A stretch of DNA of 64,000 nucleotides, from the NCBI RefSeq assembly GCF_003700275.1, contig NZ_RBRE01000083.1, positions 124,001-188,000 of the forward strand, in the 5' to 3' direction. Positions 18,510 through 26,861 of the stretch are shown here, piece after piece. The position numbers were made by a program, and so were the translations under genes. The notes beneath the pieces were generated by a model. The model was not told the origin of the DNA. It searched no databases and was given only the letters and a program-made list of their open reading frames with translations. The stretch's first letter is position 1. Each line of letters opens with the position of its first letter. The DNA is from Pseudomonas cichorii (GTDB lineage: Bacteria; Pseudomonadota; Gammaproteobacteria; Pseudomonadales; Pseudomonadaceae).

Positions 18510-20147
18510 TCACGCGTCCAGCCACACCTGCTCGCTGAACATGTAACCCATGAAGCCACCCAGCGGGTTGCTGGCGTAGCCCTGGACACGCTTGTCCACG
18601 CCATCGATGTTGCTGATGAACACCGGAATGCCGATCCCGCAGTTCTGGCTGACCAGCGCCTGCATGTCGCCATACATCTTGCCGCGCTTTTCGTCGTCGG
18701 TTTCACCACGGGCCAGCATCAGCAACTGGTCGAACTGTTCGTTCTTCCAGGCCGACTCGTTCCACGGCGCAGAAGACTGGAAGAACTGCGAGAAGATCAC
18801 GTCGGCATTCGGGCGCGGGTTGATGTTGCCGAAACTCAGCGGGTGCTTCATCCAGTGGTTGGACCAGTAGCCATCGCTGGGCAAACGGTTGACGTTGAGG
18901 GTCAGTCCGGCCTGCCTGGCCGACTGTTGCAACAGCACGGCAATGTCCACCGAACCGGTCGCAGCGGGCGACGCGGCCACCGGCATGGTGATCTTTTCCA
19001 TCCCGGCTTTCTTGAGCAGGAACCTGGCTTTCTCGGGATCGTAGGGACGTTGCGGCAGATCGGCATTGAAGTAGCGCGAGCCGGGCGCGATCGGATGGTC
19101 GTTACCGACCCGGGCATAGCCACGGAACACCGCGGATTTGACCTGCTCGCGATCCAGCAGATACTTCATGGCCTCGGTGAATTCCGGGCTTTTGCCGGGC
19201 ATCTGGTCCTGGCGGATGATCAGGTCGGTGTAGTTGCCCGAAGGCGCGTCGACCACGCGGTGCCCGGCGCTGGCAGCAATCCGCGTGGTGGAACGCGGGT
19301 TGACCTCGTTGATCATGTGCACGTCGCCGGACAGCAGCGCATTGACCCGCGAAGGCTCATCGCCGATGGCGATGAATTCGATCTCGTCCAGATACGGCAG
19401 GCCCGGTTTCCAGTAGTTCGGGTTGCGGGCGCTAACGGAACGCACGCCCGGCGTGAACTCCTTGACCGTGAACGGGCCGGTGCCGATGCCCTTGCTGAAA
19501 TCGGTGGTGCCTTCGGGCACGATCAACAGATGTGAAACCGCGAGAATCGACGGCAGCTCGGCGTTTGGCGAACTCAGGGTGATCTGAACTTCCAGCGGCC
19601 CGCTGGCCTTGATCTCGGAGAACTGCGCCATCAGCGGCATGACCTTGGAGCCGGTGGCCGGGTCCTTGTGGCGCGACAGGGAGAACACTACATCGGCGGC
19701 GCTCAGCGGCTTGCCATTGTGGAAGGTGACGTCCTTGCGCAAGGTGATGGTCCAGACCGTTGCGTTGTTGCTTTCGATCTTCTCGGCCAATTCCGGGTGC
19801 GGCACCAGATGGCTGTCGAAACGGGTCAGGCCGTTGTAGAACATGAAGTGACGGACATAGTCGGTGGACAGTGCACCTTTGGCCGGATCAAGAGTATCGG
19901 CGGTGGAGCTGGACATGCCCGCAACCCGGATACGTCCGCCAGGCTTGCCCTTGACCGGGGCTGCTGCGTCATCGGCAAACACTTTGCCCGCAGCACCAAA
20001 CAGGCTGCTGGAGCCTGCTGCCACGACACCCGCGACGCCCAGCATGCGCAACGCATCGCGGCGCGAAAGACCCCGGTTGAGCCCCTCGAAAACCCGCAGG
20101 CTGTCTTGACCTGAAATCAACGGGGAATCGGTTTTCTTGTCAGCCAT
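18510..20147 (-). CDS. Tat-exported periplasmic substrate-binding protein (SBP_bac_5)
   Basis: A 545-residue cluster-C binding protein for the importer, delivering peptides or peptide-like compounds to the permeases. The N-terminus carries a twin-arginine signal: SRRDALRML near residue 28, a moderately hydrophobic stretch (VAGVVAAGSSSLFGAAG), then an Ala-rich processing site before DDAAAP. The mature part has the family start (LDPAKG...DYVRH, HPELAEKIE, WTITLRKDVTFHNGKPLSAADVV). Tat export is less common for this class and implies folding before transport. It begins the ABC part of the operon, 93 bases after the PuuB-like oxidase gene. Confidence 0.93.
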   Translation of the reverse strand: MADKKTDSPLISGQDSLRVFEGLNRGLSRRDALRMLGVAGVVAAGSSSLFGAAGKVFADDAAAPVKGKPGGRIRVAGMSSSTADTLDPAKGALSTDYVRHFMFYNGLTRFDSHLVPHPELAEKIESNNATVWTITLRKDVTFHNGKPLSAADVVFSLSRHKDPATGSKVMPLMAQFSEIKASGPLEVQITLSSPNAELPSILAVSHLLIVPEGTTDFSKGIGTGPFTVKEFTPGVRSVSARNPNYWKPGLPYLDEIEFIAIGDEPSRVNALLSGDVHMINEVNPRSTTRIAASAGHRVVDAPSGNYTDLIIRQDQMPGKSPEFTEAMKYLLDREQVKSAVFRGYARVGNDHPIAPGSRYFNADLPQRPYDPEKARFLLKKAGMEKITMPVAASPAATGSVDIAVLLQQSARQAGLTLNVNRLPSDGYWSNHWMKHPLSFGNINPRPNADVIFSQFFQSSAPWNESAWKNEQFDQLLMLARGETDDEKRGKMYGDMQALVSQNCGIGIPVFISNIDGVDKRVQGYASNPLGGFMGYMFSEQVWLDA

Positions 20148-20240
20148 ATCAGTTCTACCTGTCGAAAAAGGGAATGTCCGAGTTGCTCACGGTTGGCCGG
20201 AGCGTCCTTTAAGCACACACGACGACGGTGAAACAAAAAC

Positions 20241-21515
20241 TCAGTAGCGACTGTCCTGATAGCGGTAATACGCGCCCACCAGCGGCAGGAACCATGGTTT
20301 GCCGAAATGTCCGGGAATCGCCGGCCAGCTCAGGTCGCGCCAGGGGTTGGCCTGTGCCTTGCCTTCCATGACCTGGGCCATGACCTGGCCCATGTGCACC
20401 GACATCTGCACGCCATGGCCGCTGTAGCCCATCGAATAGAAAACCCCGCCGTGCTCACCTGCACGCGGCAGCCGGTCGGAGGTCATGTCCACCAGCCCGC
20501 CCCAGCAGTAATCGATCTTCACATGGGCCAGTTGCGGGAACATCTGCACCATGGCCGCTTGCAGCACCTTGCCGCTCTTGGCGTCGGAACTGCTGTTGGA
20601 CATCGCAAAACGCGCACGGCCACCGAACAGCAGGCGGTTATCCGGCGTGAGACGGAAATAGTTGCCGATCAGCCGGCTGGTGACATAAGCGCGCTGGTTG
20701 GGAAACAGCCGGTCGATGAGTTCCTGAGGCAGCACCTCGGTGGCAATCACGAAACTGCCGACCGGAACGATCCTGCGCCGATACCAGCCCAGCCCGCCAT
20801 GCTGGCAGGCACCAGTGGCCAGCAGCACTTGCCCGGCCCTGATCGAGCCTCTGGACGTATTGACCACAAAGCCGCTCTTGTCGGCTTTCCAGTCCTTGAC
20901 CACGGTGTCCTGATAAACCCGCGCTCCGTGTTTTACGGCAGCATCGGCCAGGCCCAGGCCAAAACGTCCGACATGGATCTGTATGCCGTTGCGCTGCAAC
21001 AGGCCGCCATGGAATTCCGCCGAGTCGATCTCGGAACGCACCTCCTGCGCAGAAAGCAGCTCGACATCGGCATCGACCTCACGACGAATCAGCTCGCAGG
21101 TCCGCGCCAGCCCTTCGTAATGCCCGGGCTTGGCGGCCAGCTTGAGTTTGCCGTTGCGCTTGATGTCACAGGCGATGTTCTCCTGCTCGATCACATCGAC
21201 GACACTCTGCACGGCGCTTTCATAAGCCTTGTAGTACTCGCGGGCCTGATCGGCGCCAAGGCTGGCGCTCAGGGCCGCGTAATCCTGGGCAACGCCGGTA
21301 TTGCACTGCCCGCCGTTGCGCCCGGACGCTTCACCGATCACCCGCCCGGCTTCCACAACCACCACACTGGCGCCTTTCAAGGCCAAGGCACGAGCTGCCG
21401 CAAGTCCGGTGAAACCACCGCCGACAATCACCACATCTGCCTGCCCTTCCACCGCGCCCTGCTGGGCGCCGGTAAAGGCCGGAGCAGTATCGAGCCAGTA
21501 AGACTCACTGTGCAT
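20241..21515 (-). CDS. FAD-dependent amine oxidase, PuuB/OrdL-like
   Basis: A 424-residue DAO-fold flavoprotein with the leading SYWLDTAP motif of gamma-glutamylputrescine oxidase relatives, FAD site VVIVGGGFTGLAAARAL (about 28-44), the RNGGQCNTG segment, and a C-terminal GYSGHGVQMSVHMG loop. In the PuuB pathway it would oxidise gamma-glutamylputrescine to the aldehyde. No glutamylputrescine synthetase (PuuA) or hydrolase (PuuD) gene lies here, so another secondary amine could be the substrate. The aldehyde dehydrogenase at 22638 and GabT/GabD nearby fit oxidation of an amine to an aldehyde and on to succinate. It is probably first in, or just before, the ABC operon. Confidence 0.83.
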   Translation of the reverse strand: MHSESYWLDTAPAFTGAQQGAVEGQADVVIVGGGFTGLAAARALALKGASVVVVEAGRVIGEASGRNGGQCNTGVAQDYAALSASLGADQAREYYKAYESAVQSVVDVIEQENIACDIKRNGKLKLAAKPGHYEGLARTCELIRREVDADVELLSAQEVRSEIDSAEFHGGLLQRNGIQIHVGRFGLGLADAAVKHGARVYQDTVVKDWKADKSGFVVNTSRGSIRAGQVLLATGACQHGGLGWYRRRIVPVGSFVIATEVLPQELIDRLFPNQRAYVTSRLIGNYFRLTPDNRLLFGGRARFAMSNSSSDAKSGKVLQAAMVQMFPQLAHVKIDYCWGGLVDMTSDRLPRAGEHGGVFYSMGYSGHGVQMSVHMGQVMAQVMEGKAQANPWRDLSWPAIPGHFGKPWFLPLVGAYYRYQDSRY

Positions 21516-21562
21516 CTCGTTCTCCTTGTCGCTTGATGGAAAGCACCTTGAACGTGCTGCGC

Positions 21563-22231
21563 TTACAGACCGACCAGCCCGGCCAGACCACCGATGTCCG
21601 GAATCTGGTGATACTCGTAGAAACTGTTGGCTGGCTGTTCGTGACCACGGGCCACGAATGCCTTGTTCCTGATCTTCATGTCGTGGGCCGAGAACAGGTC
21701 GTAACGGAAGCTGGAGGACACATGCAAGATGTCTTCCGGGCCACAGCCGAGGTTATCGAGCATGTACTCGAACGCCGCAAGACGTGGCTTGTAGACCTGC
21801 GCCTGTTCAGCCGTGAAGACCTTGTGGAAAGGTGCGCCGAGCTTGTCGACGTTGGACATGATCTGGCTGTCGCTGGCGTTGGAGAAAATCACCAGTGGAA
21901 TCTTGTCGGCAATCTTCGCCAGACCGGCCGGCACATCGGCATGCGGCCCCCAGGTTGGAACGGCGTCGTAATAGAGCTGGCCTTCGCCACGGTATTCAAC
22001 GTTCCAGCGCTTGCAGGTGCGTGCCAGGGCGACCTTGAGGATTTCGTCATACGGCATCCACTCACCCATGACCTGATCCAGACGATAGGCCGAAAAATCC
22101 TTCACGAACTGGTCCATCTGCCCGGCAGGAACACGATCGGCGAACAGCTCGCGGGTCATGGTGCCCATGTGGAAATTGGTCAACGTGCCGTAGCAGTCGA
22201 ACGTAATGAATTTTGGTCGAAGAAAGCTCAT
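21563..22231 (-). CDS. HAD hydrolase, L-2-haloacid dehalogenase (type II) family
   Basis: A 222-residue protein with the type II haloacid dehalogenase layout: nucleophile Asp in FITFDCYGTL (about 11), an Arg in the cap, motif II Ser-Asn in LVIFSNASDS, motif III Lys in QVYKPRLAAFEYML, and a late S-x-x-x-D segment (SSSFRYDLFSAHDM) in place of the classical motif IV. It sits 47 bases before the PuuB-like gene, so the two are probably co-transcribed. Many proteins of this family in catabolic operons are not dehalogenases. A phosphatase or C-N/C-halide hydrolase role is equally possible; the substrate is unknown. Confidence 0.82.
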   Translation of the reverse strand: MSFLRPKFITFDCYGTLTNFHMGTMTRELFADRVPAGQMDQFVKDFSAYRLDQVMGEWMPYDEILKVALARTCKRWNVEYRGEGQLYYDAVPTWGPHADVPAGLAKIADKIPLVIFSNASDSQIMSNVDKLGAPFHKVFTAEQAQVYKPRLAAFEYMLDNLGCGPEDILHVSSSFRYDLFSAHDMKIRNKAFVARGHEQPANSFYEYHQIPDIGGLAGLVGL

Positions 22232-22520
22232 TTTGTGCGGTCCTGAAGTTCGTTGAGGTCATGGCATGACGCGCAATCAAGCAGCCCGAAAAGTTCGTTG
22301 ATGCACGCTGAAGCACATCTTCATTACACCACCGTGAAATCAGCAGATGGCGTTAAAAGCGCTGGCTGCTTGATAGAAAGCACCGTTTTGAGGTGCGTGC
22401 TCAGCAGACTTTGCGGGGCGCTCCAGGCTTGGGCAAACCCCGTTTTCAGGCGCTTTTATGACCCGTTTCAGGGCAAATCGCTCAAACACGCGGGTTTGCG
22501 CCGCAGAAACTGCGTTGGCC

Positions 22521-22576
22521 TTTCGCGAATGAATTCGCTCCACAGATTCGTGTGGGAGCCAATTCATTCGCGAAAA
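22521..22576. repeat. REPIN-like inverted repeat
   Basis: Arms TTTCGCGAATGAATTCGCTCC (22521-22541) and GGGAGCCAATTCATTCGCGAAA (22554-22575) are nearly complementary, with a short spacer. It is the GAATTCATTCGCGA class, in the gap between two leftward genes. Confidence 0.82.
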
Positions 22577-22589
22577 CCCCAAACAGAAA

Positions 22590-22625
22590 CGGGCGCTTCC
22601 TTCTCAGGAAGCGCCCGCTCTGCAA
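22590..22625 (-). terminator. rho-independent terminator of the aldehyde dehydrogenase gene
   Basis: Stem CGGGCGCTTCC and GGAAGCGCCCG at 22590-22616 with a six-base loop, followed on the minus strand by TTTCTGTTT. It stands just past the stop of the leftward aldehyde dehydrogenase gene. Confidence 0.75.
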
Positions 22626-22637
22626 ACCCTGAAATGA

Positions 22638-24110
22638 TCAGTTGGCAATATCGATCAACACACTCTTGAAGCGCAGATTGGCCTCGAATGCCTCGCGGCC
22701 CAGATCCTTGCCGATACCGGAACGCTTGTAGCCCCCGGTCGGCAGGATGTAATCGTTGCTGCGGCCATAACGGTTCACCCACACCGTCCCGGCCTCCAGG
22801 CGACGAATCAAGCGCAGCGCCCGGTTCAGGTCAGCCGTGTGCAGCCCGGCTGCCAGACCATAGGTGTCATGCTCGGCCAGGCTCAAGGCCTGCTCTTCAT
22901 CATCGAAGGCCTGAATGGTCAGCACCGGCCCGAAGATTTCTTCGCAGACCGCCGGATTGCGGTTGTCCAGCCCCGTCAACAGAGTCGGCTGGTAATAGGC
23001 TCCGCCCATGCCCTCGAACAGCCCGCCACCGGCCAACACCTCGGCCCCGGCTTCGCGGGAGCGCTGCACGATGTTGTCGATGCGCGAGGCCTGCAAGCGG
23101 GAGATGATCGGTGACAGGCTGCTCTCCGGCGACCAGGTCGCACCAGGGCGCAAGCTCTTGAAGTACGCCTGCAGGTGCTCGACGAAAGGCGCCATGATCG
23201 AACGTTCGATGATCAACCGCGAGCCCGACACACAGACCTGCCCGGCATTCCCGGTAATCGCCAGCGCCACGGTGCGTGCAGTCCTGGCGATATCCGGAAT
23301 ATCGGCGAACACCAGTTGCGGGCTTTTGCCGCCCAGTTCCAGGGTCACCGGCTTGGGGCCGACCAGAGCGCAGGTGGACATGATGCTCGACCCGGTCGCT
23401 GTCGATCCGGTAAAGGTCACTTTCGACACCTGCGGATGCCGGCACAAGGCATCGCCGGTGGTACGTCCGTCGCCCTGCACCACATTGAAGATGCCCGCCG
23501 GAATCCCCGCCTGCACGGCCAGCTCGGCATAGCGCAAGGCTGAAAACGGGGTTAGTTCCGAAGGCTTGAGCACCACCGCATTACCGGCCGCCAGGGCCGG
23601 TGCGACTTTCCATGAAGCCATGCTCAGCGGAAAATTCCACGGTGCGATGGCGGCGATCACACCATAAGGCTCGGCGATCTGCATGCCCAGCCGGTCAGTC
23701 TGGGTCGCCGCGACTTCCCCGCCATGCTTGTCCGCCAGCTCAGCGAAGAAACGAATGCCTTCGGCCACATAAGGAATATCCCAGGCCAGCACGTCCTTGT
23801 GCGGGCGCGTGGAGCCCACCGCTTCCAGCGGCCCCAGAATCGCGCCGTCGGCCTCGATCAGATCGGCCCAGCGGCGCATGGCCCGGGCACGCTCGCGAGG
23901 CGGACGGCTGGCCCAGTCGCTGCGCTTGAATGCCTGCCAGGCGGTGCTGACAGCTTCATCGACCATCGCGGCATCGGCAATCGGTAGCTCGGCATAGACC
24001 TGGCCATCGGAGGGACGGGAAACCTCCATCCCCGACTGGGCATCGCGGTATTGGCCGGCAATGAAATGAGCGCTGCGCACAGCAATGACACGAGGATCGA
24101 AGCTATCCAT
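22638..24110 (-). CDS. NAD-dependent aldehyde dehydrogenase (PuuC/betaine-aldehyde type)
   Basis: A 490-residue aldehyde dehydrogenase, cytoplasmic, expected to oxidise an amino- or gamma-glutamylamino-aldehyde to the acid. Landmarks: APWNFPLSMASWK, FTGSTATGSS, catalytic Glu in TLELGGKSPQ, and nucleophile Cys in NAGQVCVSGSR. The C-terminal VNRYGRSNDYILPTGGYKRSG stretch places it with the PuuC/AldA-like broad-specificity group rather than with GabD. It is transcribed toward the HAD-PuuB pair but ends in its own terminator, so it is probably a separate unit. It may act on the product of the PuuB-like oxidase. Confidence 0.88.
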   Translation of the reverse strand: MDSFDPRVIAVRSAHFIAGQYRDAQSGMEVSRPSDGQVYAELPIADAAMVDEAVSTAWQAFKRSDWASRPPRERARAMRRWADLIEADGAILGPLEAVGSTRPHKDVLAWDIPYVAEGIRFFAELADKHGGEVAATQTDRLGMQIAEPYGVIAAIAPWNFPLSMASWKVAPALAAGNAVVLKPSELTPFSALRYAELAVQAGIPAGIFNVVQGDGRTTGDALCRHPQVSKVTFTGSTATGSSIMSTCALVGPKPVTLELGGKSPQLVFADIPDIARTARTVALAITGNAGQVCVSGSRLIIERSIMAPFVEHLQAYFKSLRPGATWSPESSLSPIISRLQASRIDNIVQRSREAGAEVLAGGGLFEGMGGAYYQPTLLTGLDNRNPAVCEEIFGPVLTIQAFDDEEQALSLAEHDTYGLAAGLHTADLNRALRLIRRLEAGTVWVNRYGRSNDYILPTGGYKRSGIGKDLGREAFEANLRFKSVLIDIAN

Positions 24111-24339
24111 GAAGGACTCCAGCCAATGAAAAGCGAGGTGTCCATGCTAGAAAAAAACCGCAAGCATTTGCTGCCGACCTTTTACCCCGTTTAAGAAGTA
24201 ACTGCGGTCTGAAGCGCCTGCGATTATTGAATCTGCCGAATGCTCGCGCACCTCTTGTCACCCTTCTTCACAGGTGGGATACAGCAAGCCTGCCGCAGAC
24301 TTTTATCGCTTGTGCATCCCCTTTTGACGGAGATACCTC

Positions 24340-25197
24340 ATGCTCGCCCAACAACGCATCGACTATGAATATCGCCCCATGACCGCAGACGATGTCGGCC
24401 ATGCGCATAACCTGTCGCTGGACCTGAAATGGCCCCATCGCCTGGAAGACTGGGCCATGCTGCAACGTGTCGCCCAAGGCTTTGTCGCGATTCACAATGG
24501 CAGGCTGATCGGCAGCGCATTTGCCTGTCATCAAGGCGACTATTCCACTATCGGGCTGGTGATCGTCAGCGATGACTATCAGGGCAAGGGTGTGGGCCGC
24601 AAACTGATGGAAATGGCGGTGGGCAGCGTCGCGCCACGCACTGCCATCCTCAATGCCACACTGGCCGGAGCGCCGCTGTACGCCAAGATGGGCTTTGTCA
24701 GCTTTGGCGAGATCGAGCAACGCCAGGGCCAGGCGCAACTGCCGCCGCCAACGGCATTGAAAACCGGCGAACACTGCCGCTCGTTGACCGATGCCGACAA
24801 GCCACACCTGCTGAAACTGGCCAATGCCGGTAGCGGCCTGGATCGTACCGTCACGCTGGGCGACGTCCTGAACAACGTTGAACATGCGGTGGGTATCGAG
24901 CGTGACGGCCAGCTTCAAGCCTTCGCCGTCATGCGGCCCTTTGGCCGTGGCTTGTGTATTGGTCCGGTTATCGCCCAGGACGTCGAACAGGCCAGACACA
25001 TGATCGAGCAACTGCTGGCCAAGGTGCCTTATGCCTTTGTGCGTATCGACATTCCGGTGGACAGCGGCCTGCCGCAATGGCTGGAAGAAGCCGGGCTCAA
25101 GCGCGTGGACAACGTCACCTGCATGAGCATGGGTGCCGTGCCCCAGCCATCACAAGGCGTTCGTCAGTTTGCCCTCATCACTCAGGCCATCGGCTAG
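24340..25197 (+). CDS. GNAT-family N-acetyltransferase with C-terminal acetyltransferase-like domain
   Basis: A 285-residue protein behind a good GGAG site. Residues 1-135 form a GNAT domain with the acetyl-CoA loop in SDDYQGKGVGRKLMEMA. The remaining 150 residues look like the second, degenerate GNAT half found in YitH/HolE-type two-domain acetyltransferases. It is divergent from the aldehyde dehydrogenase and followed 20 bases later by a cupin gene, forming a two-gene unit. Small amines or amino acids are the likely acceptors, given the neighbourhood. That is inference; the true substrate is unknown. Confidence 0.82.
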   Translation: MLAQQRIDYEYRPMTADDVGHAHNLSLDLKWPHRLEDWAMLQRVAQGFVAIHNGRLIGSAFACHQGDYSTIGLVIVSDDYQGKGVGRKLMEMAVGSVAPRTAILNATLAGAPLYAKMGFVSFGEIEQRQGQAQLPPPTALKTGEHCRSLTDADKPHLLKLANAGSGLDRTVTLGDVLNNVEHAVGIERDGQLQAFAVMRPFGRGLCIGPVIAQDVEQARHMIEQLLAKVPYAFVRIDIPVDSGLPQWLEEAGLKRVDNVTCMSMGAVPQPSQGVRQFALITQAIG

Positions 25198-25217
25198 CTT
25201 TGCGGAGATTGCACCTC

Positions 25218-25931
25218 ATGTCACACGCCACTGCCTTGTTGCTGGCCCATGCCGATAACAGCCCTGTAGACACCGAATTCACCAGCGGCCCATTGAGCCC
25301 GAACGACCCGTTTGGCCAAGGCCGCCGCACTGCCTTCATCGATGAGCAGGGCATTGCTGCCGGGGTCGTGCTCCTCAGCGAATCGTTGAGCGTGCAGGCT
25401 TATCCCTACACCGAAATGCTGGTGGTCCATCGCGGGACAATTACCCTGCGCTCGGGCGACGACAGCATCCTTCTCAGCGTTGGCGAAAGCGCGGTGATTG
25501 GCCGCGGCACGGCGCTGCACATCGAAGCCCAACCGAACAGCCTGTGGGCGTTCTGCGCCGCCACCCAGGCCGCAGGCCCGGACAAACCCGGCCTGACCCT
25601 GATTGACCGGTGCGCCCAGCTCACGCCGTCAGCGCCACCGGAAGCCGGGATCCTGATCGGCCCGATGCCGCAATGCCGCAGCAACAACCTGTTTGAAGAC
25701 ACCGCCAGCAGCTTGCGCATCGGCGTCTGGGATTCCACCCCTTACGAGCGTTTCGCCCGCCCGCACAAGATCCATGAGCTGATGCACCTGATCGAAGGCA
25801 GCGTGGAGTTACATCTGGAGAACGGCCCGACCTTGAACGTCAAACCCGGCGATAGCGTATTCGTGGCCCAGGGCGTTCCCTGCAAGTGGACCAGCAAGGT
25901 TTATGTACGCAAGTTTTATGCGGTGACCTGA
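25218..25931 (+). CDS. two-domain cupin protein
   Basis: A 237-residue protein starting MSHATALLLAH behind GGAG at 25204-25207. An ORF reading back into the acetyltransferase gene (24954) is not used because that part is out of frame with a real gene. Two cupin barrels are visible. The first (about 55-110) has YTEMLVVHRGTITL and a VGESAVIGRGTALHIEA strand; the second (about 165-235) has IHELMHLIEGSVELHL and VKPGDSVFVAQGVPCKW. They belong to the DUF861/ethanolamine-utilisation-like cupins. No complete His-His-Glu-His metal set is clear. It may be a sensor or enzyme of amine metabolism working with the acetyltransferase. Confidence 0.8.
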   Translation: MSHATALLLAHADNSPVDTEFTSGPLSPNDPFGQGRRTAFIDEQGIAAGVVLLSESLSVQAYPYTEMLVVHRGTITLRSGDDSILLSVGESAVIGRGTALHIEAQPNSLWAFCAATQAAGPDKPGLTLIDRCAQLTPSAPPEAGILIGPMPQCRSNNLFEDTASSLRIGVWDSTPYERFARPHKIHELMHLIEGSVELHLENGPTLNVKPGDSVFVAQGVPCKWTSKVYVRKFYAVT

Positions 25932-26284
25932 AACTAACAAGCCTGCGCTCTTTACCCTGATCAAGAGCGCAGCAGCAACCGGTGAAACAAAAAATTCTTA
26001 TTACTTTATTTCTTCAGGAAACTATCTTATTGGCTACCGCTTTTGTATTGGCCATGATACAAACGCCATCATGGAAAGAAAGGGATGTTGAATCCTATAT
26101 CAACGTCAGCACAGGGAAATGTGCATGTTTCGTGGCCCGCCGTTTTACCTCAGCACTTTTCCCGCCTCTAAATCCATACCTGTAGCAACATGAAAAAACC
26201 GGCGTAACTGCGGGCCACCGCTTTAGTTTTTCATACAACAACACAACAAGAAGTTGACACTTTTTCTCAAGGAGCTTTACCTGT
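25932..26284. other. AT-richer intergenic stretch with hairpin
   Basis: After the cupin stop, GCGCTCTT (25945-25952) and AAGAGCGC (25963-25970) form a perfect eight-base stem without a T-tract. From 25980 the sequence turns AT-rich up to the exported-protein gene at 26285. A 67-codon GTG-start frame at 25982-26185 with a hydrophobic N-terminus is open but has no supporting feature. TTGACA near 26256 and AAGGAG at 26270-26275 belong to the next gene's start region. Confidence 0.5.
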
Positions 26285-26734
26285 ATGAAATTTTCCAGAC
26301 TGCTGCTGTCTTCCGTTGCATTCACTGCCATGACTGTTGCGGCAACAGCGCATGCCGGCCCACCGGTTACTGTTACATTCAAGAACCTGGGCACTGCACC
26401 GGCCGAATACAAGGTGGTTACCACCAATGAATCCTCGACCAAGCTGAATGCAAAATCGCCGATCGCTCCGGTTGTCGAGGCTGGCGCCAGCAACACGTAT
26501 GTCGTGCAAAGCACCATCTCGCCTGACGCCGGTTATGCCAGCGTGCGTTACGCCATTGGCAACAAGGTCTGTGTATTTTCCACGACCTTCACCAACATCA
26601 TTTCGACAGGCGGGGTCAAAGTACCTAAATGGACCCGCACAGCAACCCCTAGCGGTGGCGCCGTCTGCACCGCGACCTCGGGTGTGACCAACCTGTCCAC
26701 CTACGCCTGGGCCGCTGAATTCACCATGAAGTAA
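26285..26734 (+). CDS. small exported protein, function unknown
   Basis: A 149-residue protein behind an AAGGAG site. The N-terminus is a clear Sec signal (KFSRLLLSSV, then a hydrophobic run and AHA before GPPV). The mature part of about 125 residues is Thr-, Ser- and Val-rich and looks all-beta. It has only two cysteines (NKVCVFS and GAVCTAT), which could form one disulfide. No catalytic motif is visible. Such compact beta proteins are often surface-active, adhesin-like or toxin-like, but I do not recognise the family. A strong hairpin follows its stop, so it is probably a single-gene unit. Confidence 0.75.
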   Translation: MKFSRLLLSSVAFTAMTVAATAHAGPPVTVTFKNLGTAPAEYKVVTTNESSTKLNAKSPIAPVVEAGASNTYVVQSTISPDAGYASVRYAIGNKVCVFSTTFTNIISTGGVKVPKWTRTATPSGGAVCTATSGVTNLSTYAWAAEFTMK

Positions 26735-26741
26735 GGCTGTA

Positions 26742-26772
26742 AGCGTGTGCATCAGCACCTGATGCACACGCT
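26742..26772. other. 14-bp perfect hairpin after the exported-protein gene
   Basis: AGCGTGTGCATCAG (26742-26755) pairs perfectly with CTGATGCACACGCT (26759-26772) around a three-base loop. No T-tract follows on the + strand, so it is not a textbook intrinsic terminator. It begins eight bases after the stop codon and may protect or end the mRNA. Confidence 0.7.
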
Positions 26773-26861
26773 GCCGCGATATAAAGCTAAAGCCTGCAGT
26801 TCGCCTGCCGACACACTGGTGACAGAACCATGGATAGGGTCCGCGCTGCGAGGATGCACAT

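Larger units (their letters stand above)
22232..22637. other. intergenic region with REPIN and terminator
   Basis: About 400 bases between the HAD gene start and the aldehyde dehydrogenase stop. It holds the REP doublet and terminator listed separately. The part from 22232 to 22510, upstream of the HAD gene, probably contains the promoter for the leftward operon. Short hairpins (for example GCACCGTTTTGAGGTGC near 22380) are present, but nothing convincing codes for protein. Confidence 0.5.

Noticed and set aside
22253..22669. 138-codon + strand frame
   Set aside because: Runs through a REP doublet and terminator; no ribosome site or family feature.
25982..26185. 67-codon GTG-start frame with hydrophobic N-terminus
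   Set aside because: No ribosome site, no conserved-looking body; left as intergenic.
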